64,000 bases of DNA from an uncultured Bacteroidota bacterium (GTDB lineage: Bacteria > Bacteroidota > Bacteroidia > Bacteroidales > P3): the NCBI GenBank assembly GCA_902791695.1, contig CADAWR010000008.1:1-64000 (forward strand). Direction: 5' to 3'. The notes under the pieces are model-generated. The model was not told the DNA's origin, ran no database searches, and worked only from the letters and a program-made list of their open reading frames with translations. Positions within the stretch are counted from its first letter, which is position 1. Every line of letters starts with the position of its first letter. Both the position numbers and the translations under genes were made by a program. Shown piece after piece: positions 1 through 10,900 of this stretch.

Positions 1-762
1 ATCGAGACCCTCGGCGGTGTGATGACCAAGCTCATCGACGCCAACACCACCATCCCCACCAAGAAGAGCCAGGTCTTCAGCACCGCTGCCGACAACCAGC
101 CCGAGGTGGAGATCCACGTGCTGCAGGGCGAGCGTCCCATGGCCAACGACAACAAGACCATCGGCCGCTTCCACTTGGCCGGTATTCCGCCAGCACCGCG
201 TGGAGTGCCCCAGATTGAGGTCACCTTCGACATCGACGCCAACGGCATCCTCAATGTCAGCGCCCTCGACAAGGCCACCGGCAAGAGCCAGAACATCCGC
301 ATCGAGGCCAGCAGCGGCTTGAGCGAAGACGAGATCAAGCGCATGAAGGCCGAAGCCGAGGCCCATGCCGACGCCGACAAGAAGGCCAAGGAAGAGGTGG
401 AGAAGATCAACAACGCCGATGGCATGATCTTCCAGAGCGAGAAGAACCTCAAGGACTACGGCGACAAGATTCCCGCCGACAAGAAGAACGCCATCGAGAG
501 TGCCCTCAACGAGCTGAAAGCCGCCCACAGCGCCCGCAATGTCCAGCAGATCGACGCCGCCATGGCCAAGATCAACGCCGCCTGGCAGGCCGCCAGCGAG
601 GACATGTACAAAGCCCAGCAGTCTGCGACTGGTAATGGAGCAAACCCCGGTGCCGGCTTCGACCCCAACAACATGGGTGGCAACCCTGGCGCAGGCCAGC
701 AGCAAGGTGGCAACCCCAACGATCCTAACGTCCAAGACGTTGATTTCGAGGAAGTCAAATGA
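1..762 (+). CDS. dnaK: Chaperone DnaK (Hsp70), C-terminal part
   Basis: The frame is open from base 1, so the gene starts upstream of the window. The visible 253 residues begin with the end of the ATPase/linker boundary ([12 protein letters not shown]), followed by the substrate-binding beta-sandwich ([19 protein letters not shown]-type region, [13 protein letters not shown]), the helical lid, and a Gly/Asn/Gln-rich tail ending in DVDFEEVK, the usual DnaK C-terminal signature. DnaK is the ATP-driven cytosolic chaperone that works with DnaJ and GrpE. No co-chaperone gene follows: the next gene lies on the other strand after a terminator. The assignment is essentially certain; only the N-terminal half cannot be inspected. 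Confidence 0.98.
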   Translation: METLGGVMTKLIDANTTIPTKKSQVFSTAADNQPEVEIHVLQGERPMANDNKTIGRFHLAGIPPAPRGVPQIEVTFDIDANGILNVSALDKATGKSQNIRIEASSGLSEDEIKRMKAEAEAHADADKKAKEEVEKINNADGMIFQSEKNLKDYGDKIPADKKNAIESALNELKAAHSARNVQQIDAAMAKINAAWQAASEDMYKAQQSATGNGANPGAGFDPNNMGGNPGAGQQQGGNPNDPNVQDVDFEEVK

Positions 763-780
763 GACTGACTTCAATCTAAC

Positions 781-815
781 AAAAAAAGAGAGGCCTTGCG
801 GTCTCTCTTTTTTGT
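781..815 (+). terminator. Intrinsic terminator of dnaK
   Basis: A 9-bp stem (787-795 with 800-808, one G-T pair, loop TTGC) is preceded by an A-run and followed by TTTTTT, starting 19 nt after the dnaK stop. The A- and T-runs extend the stem, so it could also work on the minus strand. Confidence 0.85.
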
Positions 816-1078
816 TTGTGGTTTGCCTCAACAGGCTTGGCAGACATACCACTTCGTGGGTTCTTTGTGCCTTCTCTGTGCCTTCTTTGTGGCAATAGTA
901 AAACTACTGAAAACCAACCGAATATGCGAAATTGCATGTAAGGTATACAAAACACTGATTTACGGCATTATTATTGGGCGGTCTCTCGGTGATCCTTCGG
1001 CGGAGTGTCGGCGGTCTCTATACAGCCAATAAGTCCTATATCCGCGAGGTAAAAGCACGTCAGCCGTACGTCTAATCT
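816..1078. other. Intergenic region, nothing recognised
   Basis: About 260 bases between the dnaK terminator and the stop of the minus-strand small gene. I see no gene, tRNA or convincing promoter. A short GC-rich stretch (about 980-1020) contains GGTCTC/GGCGGAG-type near-repeats but no stable hairpin followed by a T-run. Confidence 0.5.
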
Positions 1079-1321
1079 TTATGGATTCATTATAGATGAA
1101 TTTTCCAATATTGTTAGAGTATACATCCCTTTTGATAGTCCCAATGGAACGAGGGCTTTGATTTCTTTTTCCAATTGCAGCTGCTTTAGCAATTCTTCCA
1201 CCTCATTTGATGGGCATCCTATCTCTCTGGAGATTTCTCCTATGTCAATATCAAGGTATCGTTTGTTTTCTAGCCTTGCTTTCCTATTTAGAATAGACTT
1301 AAGATGTTCTTTCTTGTTCAT
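1079..1321 (-). CDS. Small helical protein, possible winged-helix
   Basis: An 80-residue protein with no family I can name. Its residues 20-60 (YLDIDIGEISREIGCPSNEVEELLKQLQLEKEIKAL) read like a compact helix-turn-helix followed by a wing, so a small DNA-binding or adaptor role is possible, but this is inference from pattern only. It lies 6 bp after the next upstream minus-strand gene (1328-2071) and probably shares its transcript. Base composition is AT-rich (about 38% GC by eye), unlike dnaK and sstT on either side, which suggests acquired DNA. Confidence 0.55.
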   Translation of the reverse strand: MNKKEHLKSILNRKARLENKRYLDIDIGEISREIGCPSNEVEELLKQLQLEKEIKALVPLGLSKGMYTLTILENSSIMNP

Positions 1322-1327
1322 TGTGTG

Positions 1328-2071
1328 TTAATTGTTGTTTTTGTTTCTTGATATAATCACAGACAGTAGGGCACATATTTCATTTGTGTTTCGTCCATCT
1401 TCTCCAAGTCTCAATCTCTCAATCGGATTAGAAAGACTGTTAACGGTAACGGCAATCAAATAGTCGTGAATTGTAGAAGATGTTGTGGTGGTTGGTGCAA
1501 CACTTGACGTCGTTTCTCGCTTTGCAGTCGAGCCGCCAATGGCAGCACCGACTCCGCCAGCCAATACCCCGCCAACAACAGCTCTCCCCAACATACTTCC
1601 TGTATCAGTGGACGATGTTGACGATATTTCTCCTCCACTATGCTTTTGTATCACAGTGGCGTTGTCCGACATGGTGTAGTTTATAATATCCTTAAAGTTA
1701 TAGATATGCTCATTCAGCATAATTTGCGAGGTGCTTTCATTGACCATGATATAATGGTCATAGTCGTATTCTATTACTTTATCTGGAGAGGAAATCATCG
1801 CCGTCAGTTCATTGTATTTCTTTTCCTTTTCTATCGCTTTTTGTTCTGCAAGCGCCAAACGATATTCTTCCTCTTTCTTTTTCTTTTCGGTTTTTTCTAA
1901 TTCTTCTTTCTCTTTCTTATTATTTTGGACGATTGCAGCGATACCACCAATCAATGCCATGGCGAATAGCGATACTATGAGAATGATGCCATCTGATTCA
2001 TCAAATGAGGCTCCTGCCAATATAGCAAAAACGACTATCGCAATTAACGATAAGATTTTCTTCTTGTACAT
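1328..2071 (-). CDS. Membrane protein with coiled coil and Gly-rich segment
   Basis: Start chosen at MYKKKIL (2071); an earlier in-frame ATG at 2134 would overlap the upstream gene by about 90 bp. Two hydrophobic helices near the N-terminus (about residues 5-20 and 28-46) are followed by a charged coiled coil (about 50-85, KKEKEELEKTEKKKKEEE), then a globular part and a glycine-zipper-like segment (GRAVVGGVLAGGVGAAIGG). The topology suggests an inner-membrane protein with a large cytoplasmic part. I do not recognise a family. It overlaps the preceding gene by 28 bp, so translation may be coupled. AT-rich like its neighbours. Confidence 0.6.
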   Translation of the reverse strand: MYKKKILSLIAIVVFAILAGASFDESDGIILIVSLFAMALIGGIAAIVQNNKKEKEELEKTEKKKKEEEYRLALAEQKAIEKEKKYNELTAMISSPDKVIEYDYDHYIMVNESTSQIMLNEHIYNFKDIINYTMSDNATVIQKHSGGEISSTSSTDTGSMLGRAVVGGVLAGGVGAAIGGSTAKRETTSSVAPTTTTSSTIHDYLIAVTVNSLSNPIERLRLGEDGRNTNEICALLSVIISRNKNNN

Positions 2072-2511
2072 ATCTTTACTGTTTTGATTGTTATCAGTAT
2101 GATTAATGGAAGGGAGTAACATACAACATCCCACAAGTCAAATTGCCCAGGCATCATTGATGTCAGTTGCATAAATTCCGAAATCAATGCAATGATTGGC
2201 ATTAAGCAAAACCAGATAATGTTTTCCTTGCTGATTTTACCCCAAATCGAAACCATTATTAAAAAATATGCTATTGACCATAATCCATCAGGAAGGCTGT
2301 ATTTTACAAAATCCGGAGGTGCATAAAAAGACATTGATTGTCTTAGATTTTCAACAAAAACATTGAGTTGTAATGACTCTGTCCATCTAAACATTAATAG
2401 GGTTTCTGAACGATAAGAAAGATATATTATTCCTCCGATAGCCAATGCGACTATCGAAAGAAAAAGTGCCAAATATCTACTATATGTTTGAATCTGTACT
2501 GACACTGGCAA
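2044..2511 (-). CDS. VanZ-like membrane protein
   Basis: A 155-residue protein with about four transmembrane helices. The stretch ISEFMQLTSMMPGQFDLWD matches the VanZ-family pattern (E-x2-Q ... R/Q-x-F-D-x2-D followed by a hydrophobic helix). VanZ-like proteins are small integral membrane proteins; the family founder raises teicoplanin resistance, but most members have no known role. It starts directly after the lipoprotein gene (stop at 2512), and its own 3' end overlaps the next gene. Together the four minus-strand genes from 2841 to 1079 look like one operon. The family call is moderate, since only the C-terminal motif is clear. Confidence 0.55.
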   Translation of the reverse strand: MPVSVQIQTYSRYLALFLSIVALAIGGIIYLSYRSETLLMFRWTESLQLNVFVENLRQSMSFYAPPDFVKYSLPDGLWSIAYFLIMVSIWGKISKENIIWFCLMPIIALISEFMQLTSMMPGQFDLWDVVCYSLPLIILITIKTVKICTRRKSYR

Positions 2512-2841
2512 TCAATAATCAAAACCGTAATCGTTCATCATTTCCTCAAGTTCTGCTTTACGTATCATTTCCAACTGTTCGGCTTGCTCTTGCGACCCCT
2601 GAAATTGCTCCTGTCGTGCATTACCGTCAATGGTATGATATTTGCCTGTGCTACTGACAGTCGGATGATAATTGGGGTCGGGAGAATAACCCGACGACGT
2701 GATAACAGTTGAGTGTGATGCATCCTCAGACGTGGAGGAGCTAAATGTTGTCTGTGTTCCCGTATAAGTCGTGTTAGACCTATTGTCACATGCAACAAAG
2801 GTCATTGCGGCCACGGCGATTGTTAATAACATTTTTTTCAT
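2512..2841 (-). CDS. Small lipoprotein of unknown function
   Basis: 109 residues with a clear lipoprotein signal: MKK, hydrophobic core, then TFVAC with the lipidated Cys at position 18. The mature part is Ser/Thr-rich and looks disordered (TQTTFSSSTSEDASHS), ending in an acidic helix (EQAEQLEMIRKAELEEMMNDYG). It is the first gene of the minus-strand group and lies immediately upstream of the VanZ-like gene. No enzymatic motif is visible. It is likely anchored in the outer or inner membrane. Confidence 0.65.
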   Translation of the reverse strand: MKKMLLTIAVAAMTFVACDNRSNTTYTGTQTTFSSSTSEDASHSTVITSSGYSPDPNYHPTVSSTGKYHTIDGNARQEQFQGSQEQAEQLEMIRKAELEEMMNDYGFDY

Positions 2842-3514
2842 ATGTATCTAATGCCGTTTTATCCTGTCGGCTCCTCAGTTTTATAATGGTTAAACAAATT
2901 TCGGTTCCCAGCCATTATTTTCAATGACATTACTTCATCTCAACATAGCAAGTAAACTTGCTCTGCGCTCGATTTTCGTAACGTTGAGCTGGAAGCCTAT
3001 GTTTAAGGACAACAAGAAAGGCGTAAAACCTTCGTTTGTGAATCCTTATTTCTAAACTGGGTGACTGGTAAATACCCTTGACCAAATAAGGCACGAATGC
3101 TTCACGCCAACGCGTGAACTATCCGTTATCTTATTCTCGGTCTTTAGATTACCAGTCTTCAGTTTAGGAGAACAAGCACTTCAAGCTCAATATGTCTTTG
3201 TAATATTTCTACGTTTTATGTCATCATCATTTTATCAATTTCACGCTGCAAAAATACACATTATTTTCTATTCTGCAAAATATATATAATTGTTGGTTGT
3301 TGCCAGGTGTTGTTTCGGTTTGATGTCCATTCCAGTAATGGAGGTAGAATATAGGTATAGTATAGGATGAGTATAGGATGAACGGTATCAATATATAGGC
3401 AGGCAAAAGGGGGACAATAGGGGGACAAAAGGGGAGCAAAACCAATAGACTATTAAAGCACTATAAGTCAATATGTTCACTTCCCCTTTTGGAAATTGGA
3501 GAAACGGTTTGATT
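2842..3514. other. Long intergenic region with structured elements
   Basis: About 670 bases with no credible gene. It holds a small hairpin (CAAGT-AA-ACTTG near 2950), the rod-like inverted repeat at 3052-3167, and a low-complexity stretch at about 3340-3440 (GTATAGGATGA-type and GGGGGACAA-type direct repeats). A 72-residue minus-strand frame at 3227-3445 runs through the repeats and is not believed to be a gene. Confidence 0.6.
3052..3167. repeat. 116-nt rod-like inverted repeat
   Basis: Five nested stems pair in order: CTAAACTG (3052-3059) with CAGTTTAG (3160-3167); GACTGGTAA (3063-3071) with TTACCAGTC (3149-3157); GACC (3080-3083) with GGTC (3139-3142); AATAAG (3085-3090) with CTTATT (3130-3135); TTCACGC (3101-3107) with GCGTGAA (3112-3118), loop CAAC. 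The whole forms one long imperfect hairpin. There is no T-run, so it is not a simple terminator. It could be a small RNA, a MITE-like element or a transposon remnant. Confidence 0.7.
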
Positions 3515-4756
3515 TTATATCCCGTGTTTCTGGCTTTGCCGGCGGTCGTAGTGCTCGGCGGTGGCGGTGAAGAAGGCGTCGCCGCTGCTGTTGAGGGCTG
3601 TCTCGACGCTGTCCTGCACCACGCCGATGATGAAGCCTATGGCGACGGCCTGCATGGCCACGTCGTTGCCGATGCCGAAGAAGGAGCATGCCATGGGGAT
3701 GAGCAGCAGGGAGCCGCCGGCCACGCCCGAGGCGCCGCAGGCGCCGAGGGTGGCTATCACACCCAGGAACAGGGCCGACGCAAACGAGACATCGACACCC
3801 ACCGTGTGGGCCACCGCCAGCGAGAAGACGGTGATGGTCACCGCCGCACCGTCCATGTTGATGGTGGCGCCCAGCGGGATGCTGACGGAGTAGAATTTCT
3901 CGTCCAGCCCCAGCTTCTTGCACAGCGCCATATTGATGGGGATATTGGCCGCCGACGAGCGGGTGAAGAAAGCCTGCAGGCCGCTCTCCTTGAGGCAGGT
4001 GAAGAGCAGCGGATAGGGGTTCTTGCGCAGCATGACGAACGAGATGAGCGGATTGAAGACAAAGGTGTTGACCAGCATGCACCCCATCAGTAGCAGCAGC
4101 AGGTGTCCGTAGGTGGAGAAGACCGCGAGGCCGTTCTCGCTGACGGTGGTGAACACCAAGCCCAGGATGCCGAAGGGAGCGAACTGGATGACCCACTTGA
4201 CAACGCGCGACACCACGTCGCTCAGGTCATGAGCCACCTGCACCGTGGCCTTCGAGGCAGTGGTTTTGAGTGCGATACCGATAATAATGCTCCAGAAGAG
4301 GATAGCGATATAGTTGGCGTTGGCCACAGCGGCGATGGGGTTGCCCACCATGCCGGTGAGCAGGTTGGTGAACACCTCGCCCAGCGAGCCGGCCCCCGGG
4401 CCTACCTGTACGCCTTCGGCGGCCTCGCCCAGTTGCAGCGTCACTGGGAACAGGAAACTGCCCACCACGGCACACACAGCGGCGATAAAGGTGGAAAGCA
4501 GGTAGATGAATATGAGCGACGAGAATCGTCTCCCCATGCCGCCCCCCGCCTTGGCTATGGACGAGATGACCAGCACGCCCACCAGTACGGGTGCTATGCC
4601 CTTCAGGGCACTGACAAACATCTTGCCGAGGAGGCCTATGCCGGGCAATTGCGGCACAGTGAGACCCAGTACGGCACCTATCACAAGGCCTATCAGTATC
4701 CTCAGCATCAGGCTGACGGATGTGTATTTGTTCAGTATTCTCTTCGCGATATTCAT
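3515..4756 (-). CDS. sstT: Serine/threonine:Na+ symporter SstT
   Basis: 413 residues, the usual length for SstT, a member of the dicarboxylate/amino acid:cation symporter family that imports Ser and Thr with Na+. About eight membrane helices plus two re-entrant loops are visible. The family signatures are present: the serine-rich hairpin (TRSSAANIPINMALCKKLG) and the substrate/Na+-binding NMDGAAV segment. The N-terminus (NKYTSVSLMLRILIGLVIGAVLGL) is typical of SstT rather than GltP. It stands alone: the neighbour upstream is divergent, and the downstream intergenic region is 670 bp. Confidence 0.93.
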   Translation of the reverse strand: MNIAKRILNKYTSVSLMLRILIGLVIGAVLGLTVPQLPGIGLLGKMFVSALKGIAPVLVGVLVISSIAKAGGGMGRRFSSLIFIYLLSTFIAAVCAVVGSFLFPVTLQLGEAAEGVQVGPGAGSLGEVFTNLLTGMVGNPIAAVANANYIAILFWSIIIGIALKTTASKATVQVAHDLSDVVSRVVKWVIQFAPFGILGLVFTTVSENGLAVFSTYGHLLLLLMGCMLVNTFVFNPLISFVMLRKNPYPLLFTCLKESGLQAFFTRSSAANIPINMALCKKLGLDEKFYSVSIPLGATINMDGAAVTITVFSLAVAHTVGVDVSFASALFLGVIATLGACGASGVAGGSLLLIPMACSFFGIGNDVAMQAVAIGFIIGVVQDSVETALNSSGDAFFTATAEHYDRRQSQKHGI

Positions 4757-4892
4757 GTGCGTTGTTTTGTTTTATACTTCATAAGAACGTGGCCTATACG
4801 TTTTTATTGTGTCGGCTGTGCGTATACTCCTCGTATTCCCTCCGTATGATTAGACGTAGGAAAGGCAAAGGTAGGGGAGGGCTGAAAATAAA

Positions 4893-4924
4893 TTTGGCCA
4901 TGTCGGCATTTATTCGTATTTTTG
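4893..4924 (+). promoter_or_regulatory. Bacteroidota-type promoter for the glucan synthase gene
   Basis: TTTG at 4893-4896, 20-nt spacer, TATTTTTG at 4917-4924, matching the TTTG / TAnnTTTG consensus. The start codon at 4947 follows 22 nt later, so the leader is short. Confidence 0.75.
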
Positions 4925-4946
4925 CATTTTATTTCGCAATACGACT

Positions 4947-7900
4947 ATGAAGAGTGTTTACAATATATTCAAGCAGAGCGTCAAAGAGATAACGCACTAC
5001 TACATGCTGCTGGTCGAGGAGACGCGCAGCGAGCGGCTGGTGGGCAGCACCAACGAGTGGGTGCTGGACAATTACTATATGATTAGTGAGCAGGAGAAGG
5101 TGCTGAAGGTGGAGTTGAAAGGTGTGGAACGAGGCAAGTGGAAGGTGGAGCACGGCCGCATCGAGCTGCTATGGGACCTCCTCGAGGGCTACCTGCGCAA
5201 GAGTCACCATCAGATTGACAAGGCCCTTTTTTTCCGCTATCTGACCCAGGTGCAGCAGCGGCAGAAAGACTATATGAGCTACCCGGAGGTGTGTGCGCTG
5301 CTGCCGTTGGTGAAGACGATTCTGATAAGCGAGTTGGCCGAGTTGTGCCGCCAGCTGGAGGCGCAGAAGGCCTACCACTACAAGCCTACGGACAAGAGCC
5401 AGGCGGACATGGCTCACTTGGACGAGGCGGCGCGGCAGAACCTTGAGATGATGAACATCTTCAACTCGTTGAAGAAGATGACGAAGCTGCCGATGGCCGA
5501 GCTTATCGACGCCGTGAGCTTTTCGGAGAAGGCACTCAAGGGTGAGAAGGCGGGCATGTACGACCAGATGCAGGACAAGACGAAGGACGACTACCGCGGC
5601 AAGGTGGTGCAGATGGCGAGGAGGCGCAAGGTGAAGGAGTACGAGTTGGTGAAGGGGCTTGTGGCCAAAGCCGACGAGGGTGGCGAGCATGTGGGCTGGC
5701 AGCTGTTCCCGCCGAAGCGGTGGAATGCCCGTGCCCACGGCTATATATGGATAGTGACGCTGGGGAGCTTGGTGCTGTCGGCGTTGTTTGCCTATGGGGC
5801 CGGCGGCATGAGGGGTTTCGGCTGGCTGAGCGCGGTGCTGACGCTGCTGATGTGGCTGCCGATGAGCCAGATAGTGATAGACCTTTTCAACTGGCTGCTG
5901 GGCAAGTTGCACAAGCCCAGAGGTACGTTCAAGCTGAAGTTCAAGGACGGCCTCATTCCCGACGAATACGCGACGATGGTGATCATGCCCACGATATTGA
6001 AAAACAGGGCGAAGGTGGAGGAGCTGCTGGGTGTGCTGGAGGTGTACTACCTGAGCAATATAAACCGTGCGTCGGAGGGGCAACGCTTCGAGAGCCGCAG
6101 GCAGAACCTGTACTATACGCTTGTGGGCGACGCGGCTTCGTACAAGGAGGAGGATGCGCCGTGGGACGAGGAGGTGGTGCAGGCAGGCCTGGAGAAGGTG
6201 AAGGAGCTGAACGAGAAGTACGGTGCTCCAATCTTCAATTTCGTCTACCGCCGCCGTGCTTGGAGCGAGGGTGAGCAGACGTGGCTGGGTCACGAGCGCA
6301 AGCGTGGCGCGATACTGCACTTCAACGACCTGGTGCTGGGTCAGACGTCGGACGAGGAGAAGGCCCGGCGGTTCCGCTGCGAGACGATTAGCGGTTGGCT
6401 TGATGGGTTTAAAGGGTTGAGTGGGATGAGTGGGCATGATAGGTGTCCGATACAGTTTATTATCACGTTGGACACTGACACGGAGCTGGTGCTCTATTCG
6501 GCGCAGAAGCTGATAGGAGCAATGGCGCACCCGCTGAACCGTGCGAAGCTGAGCGAGGACGGCCGCAGGGTGGACAGTGGCTACGGCATCATGCAGCCGC
6601 GCGTCAACGTCGACGTGGAGGTTACGAACAAGAGCCGCTACGCGCAGCTTTTTGCGGGCTTGGGCGGCCTTGATGTATACACCACGGCGAGCTTCGAGCT
6701 GTACCAGGACATCTTCAACGAGGGTTCGTTCTGCGGCAAGGGCATCTATGACCTGCGCGTGTTCCAGCAGGTGCTGAAGGGTACTTTCCCGGAGAACCTG
6801 ATATTGAGCCACGACCTGATCGAGGGCTGCCACATACGCTGCGGCCTTATCAACGACGTGGAGCTTTTCGACGACAATCCCAGCAACTACATAGACGACG
6901 CCAAGCGCCACCACCGCTGGACGCGCGGCGACTGGCAGATTATAGGCTGGCTGAAGAACAGGGTGCGCAACGAGAAGGGCGAGCGGGTGAAGAACCAGGT
7001 GAACACGATAGGGCGCTGGAAGATATTCGACAACCTGCGCCGGTCGATGCTGAACTTGGCGCTGGTGGTGCTTATCTTCGTGGGTTACGCCATCGACGCT
7101 GCCAACGGCATCGACGGCACCAACGATATCGACGGCCTGTGGTTCCTGCTTGGCGCGTTGCTGGCAGTGGCAAGCCCCATAGTGTTCTTTATCATCGGGC
7201 AGATAACCACGCTTCCGCGTTTCGGCAAGCGTTACCGCTACTATATGACGCTGATGCGTGGATTCCGTGTCATCATCTACCGTTCGCTGGTGCAGTTCGC
7301 CCTGCTGCCGAAGGAGGCGTGGATGTACACCGACGCGGCGGTGCGCGCCTGCTGGCGCATGTGGGTGAGCCACCACGACCTGCTGGCGTGGATAACCAGC
7401 GACGAGGCATCGAAGAGCACGAAGGGCACTTGGGACGACTATGTCAAAAAGTTTTGGTTCAACTATGTGGCCAGCGGAGCGCTGGTGGCATTGGGAGTGC
7501 TTGGTGAGGTGGGAGTGCTTGGTTGGGTCGGCATAGTGTTCTGCGTGCTGGCATGGTGCGGCGCGCCGGAGTTGATGTACTGGCTTGGCAAGAAGTTCCC
7601 GCAGGACAAGAAGCACCTGACCGACAAGGAGACCGACGAGGTGCGCCAGCTGGCCAAGGACACGTGGCACTTCTTCGACAGCCTCATCACCGAGGAGAAC
7701 AACTGGCTGATACCCGACAACTACCAGCTGAACCGCGAGAACCGTACCGACTACAAGACTTCGCCGACGAATATCGGCTATTCGATGACCGCCGTCATCA
7801 GTGCCGCCGAGCTGGGCTTCATCACCCGCGACGAGGCTGTGAAGCGGCTTGGCCATATCATAGACACCGTGTGCCGCCTGCAGAAGTGGAACGGCCACCT

Positions 7901-10900
7901 CTACAACTGGTACGGCATTGCCAACCTCAAGGCACTGCCGAACTTCTTCATCAGCACCTGCGACAGCGGCAACTTCGTGGCGTGCCTATATGTGGTGAAG
8001 GGCTGGTTGGCAGGAGAAACGAGCTCCTCGGCCACGCAGTCGCTCCTCGCACAGGTGCAGCGTCTTATCGACGAGACGGACTTCATGAAGCTCTACAACC
8101 CCGAGCTGGATGTGTTCAGCATAGGTTACGATACCACCAACTATACGCTTTTGCCCTACCACTACAACAACTTCGCCAGCGAGGCGCGCCTGACGAGCTT
8201 CCTGACCATAGCGCAGGGCGACGCTCCATACAAGCATTGGTTCTGCCTCGACAAGACGCTGGTGCAGTATAAGGGCTATAAGGGTGTGGCGTCGTGGTAC
8301 GGCACGCTGTTTGAATACTTTATGCCGCTTATCTTCCTGCCTACCTATAAACACACGCTGATGGATGAGACCTACAGCTTCGCCATCCGCGCCCAGCGCG
8401 CCTTTATGCGCAACAGTGGCGACGGCGATATGCCGTGGGGCATCTCCGAAACGGCCTACAACGAGCTCGACGACGCGCAGAACTACAAGTACCACGCGTT
8501 CGGTGTGCCGTACCTCAAGTTCCAGAACACCACGCCCGACCGTATCGTCATCTCGCCCTACAGTTCGCTGATGACCATCGGTATCGACGACCGCGCCGTC
8601 TACGACAACATGCAACGCTTCAAGAAGCTGGGCATGTACGACGAGTTCGGCTTCTTCGAGAGCTATGACGACGAGGACCATGTGCCGGTGAAGGCCCACT
8701 ACGCCCACCATCAGGGCATGATTCTGGCATCGCTGGCCAACTATCTCGGCGACCACTGCCTGCAGCGTTGCTTCATGCAGGAACCTGCCATGAAGAGCAT
8801 GGAGACACTGCTCAAGGAGAAAGCCCAGGTGAAGCCCTACATAGACCTCAAGGTGACGCAGTACAAGCGCTACCGCTACAGCAAGGTTCAGACGGAGAGC
8901 GACGCGCGCGACTTCGACACCATAGCCAACGTGCCTGAGATTGGTGTGATCAGCAACGGACAGTATACGGTGCTGATGAACGACCGCGGCAGCGGCTTCT
9001 CGCGCTTCCGCAACATCATGCTCAACCGCTACCGCAAGATAAGTGCCGACCACTACGGCTCGTTCCTTTACATACGCAACCTGCGCGACGACAAGCTGTG
9101 GTGCAACACCTACGCTCCGCTCGACGTAATGCCCGAGAGCTACCACGTGAGCTTTGCCAGCGACAAGATAAGCTACCTGCGTGTCGACGAAGGCATCGAG
9201 ACGAAGACCGAAATCACCGTGCTCAAGGACCGTAGCGCCGAGATACGCCGCATGACCTTCACCAACAACAGCGGCCAGCCGGTCGACCTCGAGCTGACTT
9301 CCTATGGTGAGGTGGTGCTTGCCGAGGGCGCCGAGGATGAGAACCACCGCGTCTTCAATGGCATGAAGGTGCTCTCGGAGTACGACGCCGAACACGAGGC
9401 TCTCCTCTTCAACCGCCCAAGCAACCACGGCACACACAACTACATGTTGCACCGCCTGTGGACGGACGATACCGAGTCGCGCCTGGTAGAGTACGAGACC
9501 TCGCGCCTCAAGTTCCTCGGTCGCGGCAACAGTCTCCGTCACGCCGACATCATCGAGAGCCGCCGCACGCTGACGGGCACTGTGGGCACAACACTCGACC
9601 CGGTCTTCTCCATGCGCCGCCGCATCCACATACCGGCGGGCAAGAGCGTCGAGGCTTACATGCTTACGGGCTTCTCGAAGGCCAAGGAGCACCTGCTGCA
9701 GCTCACCGAGCAGTACCAGAGCCCCATGGATGTGGAGCACGCTTTCAAGACCGCCAGCGTCTTCAACAATATGCGCACCAGCATGACGCTGCTCAAGGGC
9801 TCGCAGATGCGCCTATACAACAGCATTGCCAAGTATATGGCCCAGACGGCCACCCTCGGCAACGACCGCAACGACCTGCTGGCCAAGAACACGCTCTCGC
9901 AGAGCGGCCTCTGGCGATTCGGTATCAGTGGCGACCTCGCCATACTCCTCATGGAGATTGACAGCATGGAGAGCTCCGGCTTCGCCAAGGAGATGCTGCG
10001 GGCTTTCGAGTACTACAAGATTCACGGCCTACGCCTCGACCTGGTGTTCATCAACGATGCTCCGGAACAAGAGCGCGACGGCCTCTACCATTTCATCAAT
10101 GGTATGGCCAACACCGAGCACCTGTGGGCCGAGCACAGCGACGCTGGCAAGGTGTTCGTGCTCAACGGCAACGAGCTCAGCGAGGCCGAGCGCATACTGC
10201 TCCATACTGTGGCGCGCCTAACTTTCAACACCAGCGAGGGCATCACCATAGCACAGCAGCTGCGGCGCCTCGAGGTGGCCAACCAGCATTACCAGGACAA
10301 GATTGAGTATCCGGTGCTGAAGCCCCGCAAGGAGTTCCGCGTGTGGAGCAACCTCGAGTTCTACAACCAGTACGGCGGCTTCGACAACGACGGCCGCGAC
10401 TATGTGGTCACCAACACCAACACGCCGATGCCGTGGGTCAATGTGATTGCCAACGAGCAGCATTTCGGCTGCATCGCCAGCTCTACGATGGCGGGCTTCA
10501 CCTTCGCCCACAATGCTCAGCAGTTCAAGCTCACCGGCTGGAGCAATGACATTGTGCGCGACAACGCGAGCGAGATGCTCCTCATCAACAAACGGCAGTT
10601 TGTCCCCGCCACCGCGCGCCACAGTCAGGGCTGGTCGGCCTTTGATGCCGACTACGATGACCTCAGCGTCGCCGTGCGCCTCTTCGTGGCTTGCGACAAG
10701 CAGGAGAAGTACTACCAGATTAAAGTTGCCAACAAGACGGCTGAGCCTATGGACGTGCAGCTTGATATGGTGTACAAACTCGTCCTCGGTATGAGTGAGG
10801 AGCAGACAGCGCGTTACCTGCATTCCGAGTGGGATGCCACAGCCAACACGCTGCGTGTCCGCAACGTATACCACCCCATCTATCACGACCAGGTGCTGCA

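Noticed and set aside
3227-3445. 72-residue minus-strand frame
   Set aside because: It is made mainly of translated low-complexity repeats and has no start signals.
5169-7898. 909-residue minus-strand frame opposite the glucan synthase
   Set aside because: Antisense shadow of a GC-rich gene with Leu/His/Arg-biased composition and no domain.
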